From Setophaga petechia (lineage: Eukaryota > Chordata > Aves > Passeriformes > Parulidae): 64,000 bases of DNA. The position numbers and the translations under genes were made by a program. Below the pieces are notes generated by a model. The model did not search any database and was not told the DNA's origin. It saw only the letters and a list, made by a program, of their open reading frames with translations. Each line of letters opens with the position of its first letter. The stretch's first letter is position 1. Below are positions 1 to 12,900 of the stretch, piece by piece. The DNA is taken from positions 51,931,844-51,995,843 of the forward strand of contig JANCRA010000003.1 of NCBI GenBank assembly GCA_024362935.1, read 5' to 3'.

Positions 1-4
1 CCCC

Positions 5-195
5 TTTTCCCTGACAAGGAAAACTTTCCAGCCCTGCATCTTGATGGCAGATTGTAGGAGACCCTTGGCACTATCAAACCAGCCCGAGTTGCCAGGGGTG
101 CCACATTGGGTCTGGGAGGCATTCTGCGCAATGCGGAATTTCAGGAGCCAGCCGGCCACTCCAGGCTACAGCTACCCGCACACAAACAGCACCTC
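5..195 (+). repeat. Satellite monomer type A (example)
   Basis: This is the first complete type A monomer, 191 bp from its 'ttttccctgac' start to the 'acctc' before the next 'ttttccctggc'. It carries a compact dyad at its left end: arm ttttcc at 5-10, ggaaaa at 18-23, then tttcc at 25-29. The middle arm can therefore pair with either neighbour. Near its right end are the palindromes TGCGCA and GCCGGC. Type A copies vary between 'catcttgatgg' and 'catcatgatgg'. The second form matches the type B version (ttcatgatgg) and may reflect conversion between monomer types; that last point is inference. Confidence 0.85.
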
Positions 196-385
196 TTTTC
201 CCTGGCAAACAAAAGGGACCAGGGCAGGTTCATGATGGCAGATTGCAGGACCCACTAGGCACTCTTAAACTAGCCTGAATTTGCACTGGTGCCTCTTTGC
301 CTCCGGGAGCAATCCTGCGCAATGCGGAATTTCAGGAGCCAGCCGGCCCCTCAGGCCCACCAATACCAAACACAAACACCACCCC
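196..385 (+). repeat. Satellite monomer type B (example)
   Basis: This is the first complete type B monomer. It is 190 bp here and normally 191 bp; this copy is one base short because it reads 'aataccaaac' where most copies read 'agtacccaaac'. It aligns with type A from its first base but is clearly diverged. At its left end it keeps a dyad of its own: tccct at 199-203 and aggga at 214-218 around a 10-nt loop, in the position where type A has a dyad. A related short variant occurs again near 12200. Confidence 0.85.
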
Positions 386-2173
386 TTTTCCCTGACAAGG
401 AAAACTTTCCAGCCCTGCATCATGATGGCAGATTGTAGGAGGCCCTTGGCACTATCAAACCAGCCCGAGTTGCCACGGGTGCCACATTGGGTCTGGGAGG
501 CATTCTGCGCAATGCGGAATTTCAGGAGCCAGCCGGCCACTCCAGGCTACAGCTACCCGCACACAAACAGCACCTCTTTTCCCTGGCAAACAAAAGGGAC
601 CAGGGCAGGTTCATGATGGCAGATTGCAGGACCTACTTGGCACTCTTAAACTAGCCTGAATTTGCACTGGTGCCTCTTTGCCTCCGGGAGCAATCCTGCG
701 CAATGCGGAATTTCAGCAGCCAGCCGGCCCCTCAGGCCCACAAGTACCCAAACACAAACACCACCCCTTTTCCCTGACAAGGAAAACTTTCCAGCCCTGC
801 ATCTTGATGGCAGATTGTAGGAGGCCCTTGGCACTATCAAACCAGCCCGAGTTGCCACGGGTGCCACATTGGGTCTGGGAGGCATTCTGTGCAATGTGGA
901 ATTTCAGGAGCCAGCCGGCCACTCCAGGCTACAGCTACCCGCACACAAACAGCACCTCTTTTCCCTGGCAAACAAAAGGGACCAGGGCAGGTTCATGATG
1001 GCAGATTGCAGGACCCACTTGGCACTCTTAAACTAGCCTGAATTTGCACTGGTGCCTCTTTGCCTCCGGGAGCAATCCTGCGCAATGCGGAATTTCAGGA
1101 GCCAGCCGGCCCCTCAGGCCCACAAGTACCCAAACACAAACACCACCCCTTTTCCCTGACAAGGAAAACTTTCCAGCCCTGCATCTTGATGGCAGATTGT
1201 AGGAGGCCCTTGGCACTATCAAACCAGCCCGAGTTGCCACGGGTGCCACATTGGGTCTGGGAGGCATTCTGCGCAATGCGGAATTTCAGGAGCCAGCCGG
1301 CCACTCCAGGCTACAGCTACCCGCACACAAACAGCACCTCTTTTCCCTGGCAAACAAAAGGGACCAGGGCAGGTTCATGATGGCAGATTGCAGGACCCAC
1401 TTGGCACTCTTCAACTAGCCTGAATTTGCACTGGTGCCTCTTTGCCTCCGGGAGCAATCCTGCGCAATGCGGAATTTCAGCAGCCAGCCGGCCCCTCAGG
1501 CCCACAAGTACCCAAACACAAACACCACCCCTTTTCCCTGACAAGGAAAACTTTCCAGCCCTGCATCTTGATGGCAGATTGTAGGAGGCCCTTGGCACTA
1601 TCAAACCAGCCCGAGTTGCCACGGGTGCCACATTGGGTCTGGGAGGCATTCTGCGCAATGCGGAATTTCAGGAGCCAGCCGGCCACTCCAGGCTACAGCT
1701 ACCCGCACACAAACAGCACCTCTTTTCCCTGGCAAACAAAAGGGACCAGGGCAGGTTCATGATGGCAGATTGCAGGACCCACTTGGCACTCTTCAACTAG
1801 CCTGAATTTGCACTGGTGCCTCTTTGCCTCCGGGAGCAATCCTGCGCAATGCGGAATTTCAGGAGCCAGCCGGCCCCTCAGGCCCACAAGTACCCAAACA
1901 CAAACACCACCCCTTTTCCCTGACAAGGAAAACTTTCCAGCCCTGCATCTTGATGGCAGATTGTAGGAGGCCCTTGGCACTATCAAACCAGCCCGAGTTG
2001 CCACGGGTGCCACATTGGGTCTGGGAGGCATTCTGCGCAATGCAGAATTTCAGGAGCCAGCCGGCCACTCCAGGCTACAGCTACCCGCACACAAACAGCA
2101 CCTCTTTTCCCTGGCAAACAAAAGGGACCAGGGCAGGTTCATGATGGCAGATTGCAGGACCCACTTGGCACTC

Positions 2174-3978
2174 TTAAACTAGCCTGAATTTGCACTGGTG
2201 CCTCTTTGCCTCCGGGAGCAATCCTGCGCAATGCGGAATTTCAGCAGCCAGCCGGCCCCTCAGGCCCACAAGTACCCAAACACAAACACCACCCCTTTTC
2301 CCTGACAAGGAAAACTTTCCAGCCCTGCATCTTGATGGCAGATTGTAGGAGGCCCTTGGCACTATTAAACCAGCCCGAGTTGCCACGGGTGCCACATTGG
2401 GTCTGGGAGGCATTCTGCGCAAACCGGAATTTCAGGAGCCAGCCGGCCACTCCAGGCTACAGCTACCCGCACACAAACAGCACCTCTTTTCCCTGGCAAA
2501 CAAAAGGGACCAGGGCAGGTTCATGATGGCAGATTGCAGGACCCACTAGGCACTCTTAAACTAGCCTGAATTTGCACTGGTGCCTCTTTGCCTCCGGGAG
2601 CAATCCTGCGCAATGCGGAATTTCAGGAGCCAGCCGGCCCCTCAGGCCCACAAGTACCCAAACACAAACACCACCCCTTTTCCCTGACAAGGAAAACTTT
2701 CCAGCCCTGCATCTTGATGGCAGATTGTAGGAGGCCCTTGGCACTATCAAACCAGCCCGAGTTGCCACGGGTGCCACATTGGGTCTGGGAGGCATTCTGC
2801 GCAAACCGGAATTTCAGGAGCCAGCCGGCCACTCCAGGCTACAGCTACCCGCACACAAACAGCACCTCTTTTCCCTGGCAAACAAAAGGGACCAGGGCAG
2901 GTTCATGATGGCAGATTGCAGGACCCACTTGGCACTCTTAAACTAGCCTGAATTTGCACTGGTGCCTCTTTGCCTCCGGGAGCAATCCTGCGCAATGAGG
3001 AATTTCAGGAGCCAGCCGGCCCCTCAGGCCCACAAGTACCCAAACACAAACACCACCCCTTTTCCCTGACAAGGAAAACTTTCCAGCCCTGCATCTTGAT
3101 GGCAGATTGTAGGAGGCCCTTGGCACTATCAAACCAGCCCGAGTTGCCACGGGTGCCACATTGGGTCTGGGAGGCATTCTGCGCAATGCGGAATTTCAGG
3201 AGCCAGCCGGCCACTCCAGGCTACAGCTACCCGCACACAAACAGCACCTCTTTTCCCTGGCAAACAAAAGGGACCAGGGCAGGTTCATGATGGCAGATTG
3301 CAGGACCCACTTGGCACTCTTAAACTAGCCTGAATTTGCACTGGTGCCTCTTTGCCTCCGGGAGTAATCCTGCGCAATGCGGAATTTCAGGAGCCAGCCG
3401 GCCCCTCAGGCCCACAAGTACCCAAACACAAACACCACCCCTTTTCCCTGACAAGGAAAACTTTCCAGCCCTGCATCTTGATGGCAGATTGTAGGAGGCC
3501 CTTGGCACTATCAAACCAGCCCGAGTTGCCACGGGTGCCACATTGGGTCTGGGAGGCATTCTGCGCAATGCAGAATTTCAGGAGCCAGCCGGCCACTCCA
3601 GGCTACAGCTACCCGCACACAAACAGCACCTCTTTTCCCTGGCAAACAAAAGGGACCAGGGCAGGTTCATGATGGCAGATTGCAGGACCCACTTGGCACT
3701 CTTAAACTAGCCTGAATTTGCACTGGTGCCTCTTTGCCTCCGGGAGCAATCCTGCGCAATGCGGAATTTCAGGAGCCAGCCGGCCCCTCAGGCCCACAAG
3801 TACCCAAACACAAACACCACCCCTTTTCCCTGACAAGGAAAACTTTCCAGCCCTGCATCATGATGGCAGATTGTAGGAGGCCCTTGGCACTATCAAACCA
3901 GCCCGAGTTGCCACGGGTGCCACATTGGGTCTGGGAGGCATTCTGCGCAATGCGGAATTTCAGGAGCCAGCCGGCCAC
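2174..3978. repeat. Intra-array block I (higher-order segment)
   Basis: This segment is marked by an ordered series of private substitutions: 'actattaaac' at 2361, 'acccactagg' at 2541, 'caaaccgg' near 2420 and 2803, 'caatgagg' at 2993, 'ggagtaatcc' at 3361, 'caatgcagaa' near 3567 and 'catcatgatgg' near 3856. The same series in the same order and spacing recurs exactly 3820 bp (10 dimers) downstream. The boundaries are approximate because only variant sites are informative. Confidence 0.85.
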
Positions 3979-5993
3979 TCCAGGCTACAGCTACCCGCAC
4001 ACAAACAGCACCTCTTTTCCCTGGCAAACAAAAGGGACCAGGGCAGGTTCATGATGGCAGATTGCAGGACCCACTTGGCACTCTTAAACTAGCCTGAATT
4101 TGCACTGGTGCCTCTTTGCCTCCGGGAGCAATCCTGCGCAATGCGGAATTTCAGCAGCCAGCCGGCCCCTCAGGCCCACAAGTACCCAAACACAAACACC
4201 ACCCCTTTTCCCTGACAAGGAAAACTTTCCAGCCCGGCGTCATGATGACAGATTGTAGGAGGCCCTTGGCACTATCAAACCAGCCCGAGTTGCCACGGGT
4301 GCCACATTGGGTCTGGGAGGCATTCTGCGCAATGCGGAATTTCAGGAGCCAGCCGGCCACTCCAGGCTACAGCTACCCGCACACAAACAGCACCTCTTTT
4401 CCCTGGCAAACAAAAGGGACCAGGGCAGGTTCATGATGGCAGATTGCAGGACCCACTTGGCACTCTTAAACTAGCCTGAATTTGCACTGGTGCCTCTTTG
4501 CCTCCGGGAGCAATCCTGCGCAATGCGGAATTTCAGCAGCCAGCCGGCCCCTCAGGCCCACAAGTACCCAAACACAAACACCACCCCTTTTCCCTGACAA
4601 GGAAAACTTTCCAGCCCTGCATCTTGATGGCAGATTGTAGGAGGCCCTTGGCACTATCAAACCAGCCCGAGTTGCCACGGGTGCCACATTGGGTCTGGGA
4701 GGCATTCTGCGCAATGCGGAATTTCAGGAGCCAGCCGGCCACTCCAGGCTACAGCTACCCGCACACAAACAGCACCTCTTTTCCCTGGCAAACAAAAGGG
4801 ACCAGGGCAGGTTCATGATGGCAGATTGCAGGACCCACTTGGCACTCTTAAACTAGCCAGAATTTGCACTGGTGCCTCTTTGCCTCCGGGAGCAATCCTG
4901 CGCAATGCGGAATTTCAGGAGCCAGCCGGCCCCTCAGGCCCACAAGTACCCAAACACAAACACCACCCCTTTTCCCTGACAAGGAAAACTTTCCAGCCCT
5001 GCATCTTGATGGCAGATTGTAGGAGGCCCTTGGCACTATCAAACCAGCCCGAGTTGCCACGGGTGCCACATTGGGTCTGGGAGGCATTCTGCTCAATGCG
5101 GAATTTCAGGAGCCAGCCGGCCACTCCAGGCTACAGCTACCCGCACACAAACAGCACCTCTTTTCCCTGGCAAACAAAAGGGACCAGGGCAGGTTCATGA
5201 TGGCAGATTGCAGGACCCACTTGGCACTCTTAAACTAGCCAGAATTTGCACTGGTGCCTCTTTGCCTCCGGGAGCAATCCTGCGCAATGCGGAATTTCAG
5301 GAGCCAGCCGGCCCCTCAGGCCCACAAGTACCCAAACACAAACACCACCCCTTTTCCCTGACAAGGAAAACTTTCCAGCCCTGCATCTTGATGGCAGATT
5401 GTAGGAGGCCCTTGGCACTATCAAACCAGCCCGAGTTGCCACGGGTGCCACATTGGGTCTGGGAGGCATTCTGCGCAATGCGGAATTTCAGGAGCCAGCC
5501 GGCCACTCCAGGCTACAGCTACCCGCACACAAACAGCACCTCTTTTCCCTGGCAAACAAAAGGGACCAGGGCAGGTTCATGATGGCAGATTGCAGGACCC
5601 ACTTGGCACTCTTAAACTAGCCTGAATTTGCACTGGTGCCTCTTTGCCTCCGGGAGCAATCCTGCGCAATGCGGAATTTCAGCAGCCAGCCGGCCCCTCA
5701 GGCCCACAAGTACCCAAACACAAACACCACCCCTTTTCCCTGACAAGGAAAACTTTCCAGCCCTGCATCTTGATGGCAGATTGTAGGAGGCCCTTGGCAC
5801 TATCAAACCAGCCCGAGTTGCCACGGGTGCCACATTGGGTCTGGGAGGCATTCTGCGCAATGCGGAATTTCAGGAGCCAGCCGGCCACTCCAGGCTACAG
5901 CTACCCGCACACAAACAGCACCTCTTTTCCCTGGCAAACAAAAGGGACCAGGGCAGGTTCATGATGGCAGATTGCAGGACCCACTTGGCACTC

Positions 5994-7798
5994 TTCAACT
6001 AGCCTGAATTTGCACTGGTGCCTCTTTGCCTCCGGGAGCAATCCTGCGCAATGCGGAATTTCAGGAGCCAGCCGGCCCCTCAGGCCCACAAGTACCCAAA
6101 CACAAACACCACCCCTTTTCCCTGACAAGGAAAACTTTCCAGCCCTGCATCTTGATGGCAGATTGTAGGAGGCCCTTGGCACTATTAAACCAGCCCGAGT
6201 TGCCACGGGTGCCACATTGGGTCTGGGAGGCATTCTGCGCAAACCGGAATTTCAGGAGCCAGCCGGCCACTCCAGGCTACAGCTACCCGCACACAAACAG
6301 CACCTCTTTTCCCTGGCAAACAAAAGGGACCAGGGCAGGTTCATGATGGCAGATTGCAGGACCCACTAGGCACTCTTAAACTAGCCTGAATTTGCACTGG
6401 TGCCTCTTTGCCTCCGGGAGCAATCCTGCGCAATGCGGAATTTCAGGAGCCAGCCGGCCCCTCAGGCCCACAAGTACCCAAACACAAACACCACCCCTTT
6501 TCCCTGACAAGGAAAACTTTCCAGCCCTGCATCTTGATGGCAGATTGTAGGAGGCCCTTGGCACTATCAAACCAGCCCGAGTTGCCACGGGTGCCACATT
6601 GGGTCTGGGAGGCATTCTGCGCAAACCGGAATTTCAGGAGCCAGCCGGCCACTCCAGGCTACAGCTACCCGCACACAAACAGCACCTCTTTTCCCTGGCA
6701 AACAAAAGGGACCAGGGCAGGTTCATGATGGCAGATTGCAGGACCCACTTGGCACTCTTAAACTAGCCTGAATTTGCACTGGTGCCTCTTTGCCTCCGGG
6801 AGCAATCCTGCGCAATGAGGAATTTCAGGAGCCAGCCGGCCCCTCAGGCCCACAAGTACCCAAACACAAACACCACCCCTTTTCCCTGACAAGGAAAACT
6901 TTCCAGCCCTGCATCTTGATGGCAGATTGTAGGAGGCCCTTGGCACTATCAAACCAGCCCGAGTTGCCACGGGTGCCACATTGGGTCTGGGAGGCATTCT
7001 GCGCAATGCGGAATTTCAGGAGCCAGCCGGCCACTCCAGGCTACAGCTACCCGCACACAAACAGCACCTCTTTTCCCTGGCAAACAAAAGGGACCAGGGC
7101 AGGTTCATGATGGCAGATTGCAGGACCCACTTGGCACTCTTAAACTAGCCTGAATTTGCACTGGTGCCTCTTTGCCTCCGGGAGTAATCCTGCGCAATGC
7201 GGAATTTCAGGAGCCAGCCGGCCCCTCAGGCCCACAAGTACCCAAACACAAACACCACCCCTTTTCCCTGACAAGGAAAACTTTCCAGCCCTGCATCTTG
7301 ATGGCAGATTGTAGGAGGCCCTTGGCACTATCAAACCAGCCCGAGTTGCCACGGGTGCCACATTGGGTCTGGGAGGCATTCTGCGCAATGCAGAATTTCA
7401 GGAGCCAGCCGGCCACTCCAGGCTACAGCTACCCGCACACAAACAGCACCTCTTTTCCCTGGCAAACAAAAGGGACCAGGGCAGGTTCATGATGGCAGAT
7501 TGCAGGACCCACTTGGCACTCTTAAACTAGCCTGAATTTGCACTGGTGCCTCTTTGCCTCCGGGAGCAATCCTGCGCAATGCGGAATTTCAGCAGCCAGC
7601 CGGCCCCTCAGGCCCACAAGTACCCAAACACAAACACCACCCCTTTTCCCTGACAAGGAAAACTTTCCAGCCCTGCATCATGATGGCAGATTGTAGGAGG
7701 CCCTTGGCACTATCAAACCAGCCCGAGTTGCCACGGGTGCCACATTGGGTCTGGGAGGCATTCTGCGCAATGCGGAATTTCAGGAGCCAGCCGGCCAC
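5994..7798. repeat. Intra-array block II, copy of block I at +3820 bp
   Basis: The markers are 'actattaaac' at 6181, 'acccactagg' at 6361, 'caaaccgg' near 6240 and 6623, 'caatgagg' at 6813, 'ggagtaatcc' at 7181, 'caatgcagaa' near 7387 and 'catcatgatgg' near 7676. Each lies 3820 bp after its block I counterpart. After the last marker, block II is followed by a different dimer (with 'cccctttccc' near 8023), whereas block I is followed by a dimer with 'agcccggcgt'. The copies are therefore mosaic. Confidence 0.85.
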
Positions 7799-8285
7799 TC
7801 CAGGCTACAGCTACCCGCACACAAACAGCACCTCTTTTCCCTGGCAAACAAAAGGGACCAGGGCAGGTTCATGATGGCAGATTGCAGGACCCACTTGGCA
7901 CTCTTAAACTAGCCTGAATTTGCACTGGTGCCTCTTTGCCTCCGGGAGCAATCCTGCGCAATGCGGAATTTCAGCAGCCAGCCGGCCCCTCAGGCCCACA
8001 AGTACCCAAACACAAACACCACCCCTTTCCCCTGACAAGGAAAACTTTCCAGCCCTGCATCTTGATGGCAGATTGTAGGAGGCCCTTGGCACTATCAAAC
8101 CAGCCCGAGTTGCCACGGGTGCCACATTGGGTCTGGGAGGCATTCTGTGCAATGCTGAATTTCAGGAGTCAGCCGGCCACTCCAGGCTACAGCTACCCGC
8201 ACACAAACAGCACCTCTTTTCCCTGGCAAACAAAAGGGACCAGGGCAGGTTCATGATGGCAGATTGCAGGACCCACTTGGCACTC

Positions 8286-9984
8286 TTCAACTAGCCTGAA
8301 TTTGCACTGGTGCCTCTTTGCCTCCGGGAGCAATCCTGCGCAATGCGGAATTTCAGGAGCCAGCCGGCCCCTCAGGCCCACAAGTACCCAAACACAAACA
8401 CCACCCCTTTTCCCTGACAAGGAAAACTTTCCAGCCCTGCATCTTGATGGCAGATTGTAGGAGGCCCTTGGCACTATTAAACCAGCCCGAGTTGCCACGG
8501 GTGCCACATTGGGTCTGGGAGGCATTCTGCGCAATGCGGAATTTCAGGAGCCAGCCGGCCACTCCAGGCTACAGCTACCCGCACACAAACAGCACCTCTT
8601 TTCCCTGGCAAACAAAAGGGACCAGGGCAGGTTCATGATGGCAGATTGCAGGACCCACTAGGCACTCTTAAACTAGCCTGAATTTGCACTGGTGCCTCTT
8701 TGCCTCCGGGAGCAATCCTGCGCAATGCGGAATTTCAGGAGCCAGCCGGCCCCTCAGGCCCACAAGTACCCAAACACAAACACCACCCCTTTTCCCTGAC
8801 AAGGAAAACTTTCCAGCCCTGCATCTTGATGGCAGATTGTAGGAGGCCCTTGGCACTATCAAACCAGCCCGAGTTGCCACGGGTGCCACATTGGGTCTGG
8901 GAGGCATTCTGCGCAATGCGGAATTTCAGGAGCCAGCCGGCCACTCCAGGCTACAGCTACCCGCACACAAACAGCACCTCTTTTCCCTGGCAAACAAAAG
9001 GGACCAGGGCAGGTTCATGATGGCAGATTGCAGGACCCACTTGGCACTCTTAAACTAGCCTGAATTTGCACTGGTGCCTCTTTGCCTCCGGGAGTAATCC
9101 TGCGCAATGCGGAATTTCAGGAGCCAGCCGGCCCCTCAGGCCCACAAGTACCCAAACACAAACACCACCCCTTTTCCCTGACAAGGAAAACTTTCCAGCC
9201 CTGCATCTTGATGGCAGATTGTAGGAGGCCCTTGGCACTATCAAACCAGCCCGAGTTGCCACGGGTGCCACATTGGGTCTGGGAGGCATTCTGCGCAATG
9301 CAGAATTTCAGGAGCCAGCCGGCCACTCCAGGCTACAGCTACCCGCACACAAACAGCACCTCTTTTCCCTGGCAAACAAAAGGGACCAGGGCAGGTTCAT
9401 GATGGCAGATTGCAGGACCCACTTGGCACTCTTAAACTAGCCTGAATTTGCACTGGTGCCTCTTTGCCTCCGGGAGCAATCCTGCGCAATGCGGAATTTC
9501 AGCAGCCAGCCGGCCCCTCAGGCCCACAAGTACCCAAACACAAACACCACCCCTTTTCCCTGACAAGGAAAACTTTCCAGCCCTGCATCATGATGGCAGA
9601 TTGTAGGAGGCCCTTGGCACTATCAAACCAGCCCGAGTTGCCACGGGTGCCACATTGGGTCTGGGAGGCATTCTGCGCAATGCGGAATTTCAGGAGCCAG
9701 CCGGCCACTCCAGGCTACAGCTACCCGCACACAAACAGCACCTCTTTTCCCTGGCAAACAAAAGGGACCAGGGCAGGTTCATGATGGCAGATTGCAGGAC
9801 CCACTTGGCACTCTTAAACTAGCCTGAATTTGCACTGGTGCCTCTTTGCCTCCGGGAGCAATCCTGCGCAATGCGGAATTTCAGCAGCCAGCCGGCCCCT
9901 CAGGCCCACAAGTACCCAAACACAAACACCACCCCTTTTCCCTGACAAGGAAAACTTTCCAGCCCGGCATCATGATGACAGATT
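8286..9984. repeat. Intra-array block III, shortened copy of block I
   Basis: The markers 'actattaaac' (8473) and 'acccactagg' (8653) lie 6 dimers after block II, but 'ggagtaatcc' (9091) and 'caatgcagaa' (near 9297) lie only 5 dimers after it, and 'caatgagg' and 'caaaccgg' are absent. One dimer has been lost or was never copied. At its right end 'agcccggcat' with 'gatgaca' (9961-9980) matches 4231-4250, an offset of 5730 bp (15 dimers). Block III therefore joins features of block I that block II lacks. Confidence 0.8.
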
Positions 9985-12900
9985 GTAGGAGGCCCTTGGC
10001 ACTATCAAACCAGCCCGAGTTGCCACGGGTGCCACATTGGGTCTGGGAGGCATTCTGCGCAATGCGGAATTTCAGGAGCCAGCCGGCCACTCCAGGCTAC
10101 AGCTACCCGCACACAAACAGCACCTCTTTTCCCTGGCAAACAAAAGGGACCAGGGCAGGTTCATGATGGCAGATTGCAGGACCCACTTGGCACTCTTAAA
10201 CTAGCCAGAATTTGCACTGGTGCCTCTTTGCCTCCGGGAGCAATCCTGCGCAATGCGGAATTTCAGGAGCCAGCCGGCCCCTCAGGCCCACAAGTACCCA
10301 AACACAAACACCACCCCTTTTCCCTGACAAGGAAAACTTTCCAGCCCTGCATCTTGATGGCAGATTGTAGGAGGCCCTTGGCACTATCAAACCAGCCCGA
10401 GTTGCCACGGGTGCCACATTGGGTCTGGGAGGCATTCTGCGCAATGCGGAATTTCAGGAGCCAGCCGGCCACTCCAGGCTACAGCTACCCGCACACAAAC
10501 AGCACCTCTTTTCCCTGGCAAACAAAAGGGACCAGGGCAGGTTCATGATGGCAGATTGCAGGACCCACTTGGCACTCTTAAACTAGCCTGAATTTGCACT
10601 GGTGCCTCTTTGCCTCTGGGAGCAATCCTGCGCAATGCGGAATTTCAGGAGCCAGCCGGCCCCTCAGGCCCACAAGTACCCAAACACAAACACCACCCCT
10701 TTTCCCTGACAAGGAAAACTTTCCAGCCCTGCATCTTGATGGCAGATTGTAGGAGGCCCTTGGCACTATCAAACCAGCCCGAGTTGCCACGGGTGCCACA
10801 TTGGGTCTGGGAGGCATTCTGCGCAATGCGGAATTTCAGGAGCCAGCCGGCCACTCCAGGCTACAGCTACCCGCACACAAACAGCACCTCTTTTCCCTGG
10901 CAAACAAAAGGGACCAGGGCAGGTTCATGATGGCAGATTGCAGGACCCACTTGGCACTCTTAAACTAGCCTGAATTTGCACTGGTGCCTCTTTGCCTCCG
11001 GGAGCAATCCTGCGCAATGCGGAATTTCAGGAGCCAGCCGGCCCCTCAGGCCCACAAGTACCCAAACACAAACACCACCCCTTTTCCCTGACAAGGAAAA
11101 CTTTCCAGCCCTGCATCATGATGGCAGATTGTAGGAGGCCCTTGGCACTATCAAACCAGCCCGAGTTGCCACGGGTGCCACATTGGGTCTGGGAGGCATT
11201 CTGCGCAATGTGGAATTTCAGGAGCCAGCCGGCCACTCCAGGCTACAGCTACCCGCACACAAACAGCACCTCTTTTCCCTGGCAAACAAAAGGGACCAGG
11301 GCAGGTTCATGATGGCAGATTGCAGGACCCACTTGGCACTCTTAAACTAGCCTGAATTTGCACTGGTGCCTCTTTGCCTCTGGGAGCAATCCTGCGCAAT
11401 GCGGAATTTCAGGAGCCAGCCGGCCCCTCAGGCCCACAAGTACCCAAACACAAACACCACCCCTTTTCCCTGACAAGGAAAACTTTCCAGCCCTGCATCT
11501 TGATGGCAGATTGTAGGAGGCCCTTGGCACTATCAAACCAGCCCGAGTTGCCACGGGTGCCACATTGGGTCTGGGAGGCATTCTGCGCAATGCGGAATTT
11601 CAGGAGCCAGCCGGCCACTCCAGGCTACAGCTACCCGCACACAAACAGCACCTCTTTTCCCTGGCAAACAAAAGGGACCAGGGCAGGTTCATGATGGCAG
11701 ATTGCAGGACCCACTTGGCACTCTTAAACTAGCCTGAATTTGCACTGGTGCCTCTTTGCCTCCGGGAGCAATCCTGCGCAATGCGGAATTTCAGGAGCCA
11801 GCCGGCCCCTCAGGCCCACAAGTACCCAAACACAAACACCACCCCTTTTCCCTGACAAGGAAAACTTTCCAGCCCTGCATCTTGATGGCAGATTGTAGGA
11901 GGCCCTTGGCACTATCAAACCAGCCCGAGTTGCCACGGGTGCCACATTGGGTCTGGGAGGCATTCTGCACAATGCGGAATTTCAGGAGCCAGCCGGCCAC
12001 TCCAGGCTACAGCTACCCGCACACAAACAGCACCTCTTTTCCCTGGCAAACAAAAGGGACCAGGGCAGGTTCATGATGGCAGATTGCAGGACCCACTTGG
12101 CACTCTTAAACTAGCCTGAATTTGCACTGGTGCCTCTTTGCCTCCGGGAGCAATCCTGCGCAATGCGGAATTTCAGGAGCCAGCCGGCCCCTCAGGCCCA
12201 CAATACCGAAACACAAACCCCACTTCTTTTCCCTGACAAGGAAAACTTTCCAGCCCTGCATCATGATGGCAGATTGTAGGAGGCCCTTGGCACTATCAAA
12301 CCAGCCCGAGTTGCCACGGGTGCCACATTGGGTCTGGGAGGCATTCTGCGCAATGCGGAATTTCAGGAGCCAGCCGGCCACTCCAGGCTACAGCTACCCG
12401 CACACAAACAGCACCTCTTTTCCCTGGCAAACAAAAGGGACCAGGGCAGGTTCATGATGGCAGATTGCAGGACCCACTTGGCACTCTTAAACTAGCCTGA
12501 ATTTGCACTGGTGCCTCTTTGCCTCCGGGAGCAATCCTGCGCAATGAGGAATTTCAGGAGCCAGCCGGCCCCTCAGGCCCACAAGTACCCAAACACAAAC
12601 ACCACCCCTTTTCCCTGACAAGGAAAACTTTCCAGCCCTGCATCTTGATGGCAGATTGTAGGAGGCCCTTGGCACTATCAAACCAGCCCGAGTTGCCACG
12701 GGTGCCACATTGGGTCTGGGAGGCATTCTGTGCAATGCGGAATTTCAGGAGCCAGCCGGCCACTCCAGGCTACAGCTACCCGCACACAAACAGCACCTCT
12801 TTTCCCTGGCAAACAAAAGGGACCAGGGCAGGTTCATGATGGCAGATTGCAGGACCCACTTGGCACTCTTAAACTAGCCTGAATTTGCACTGGTGCCTCT

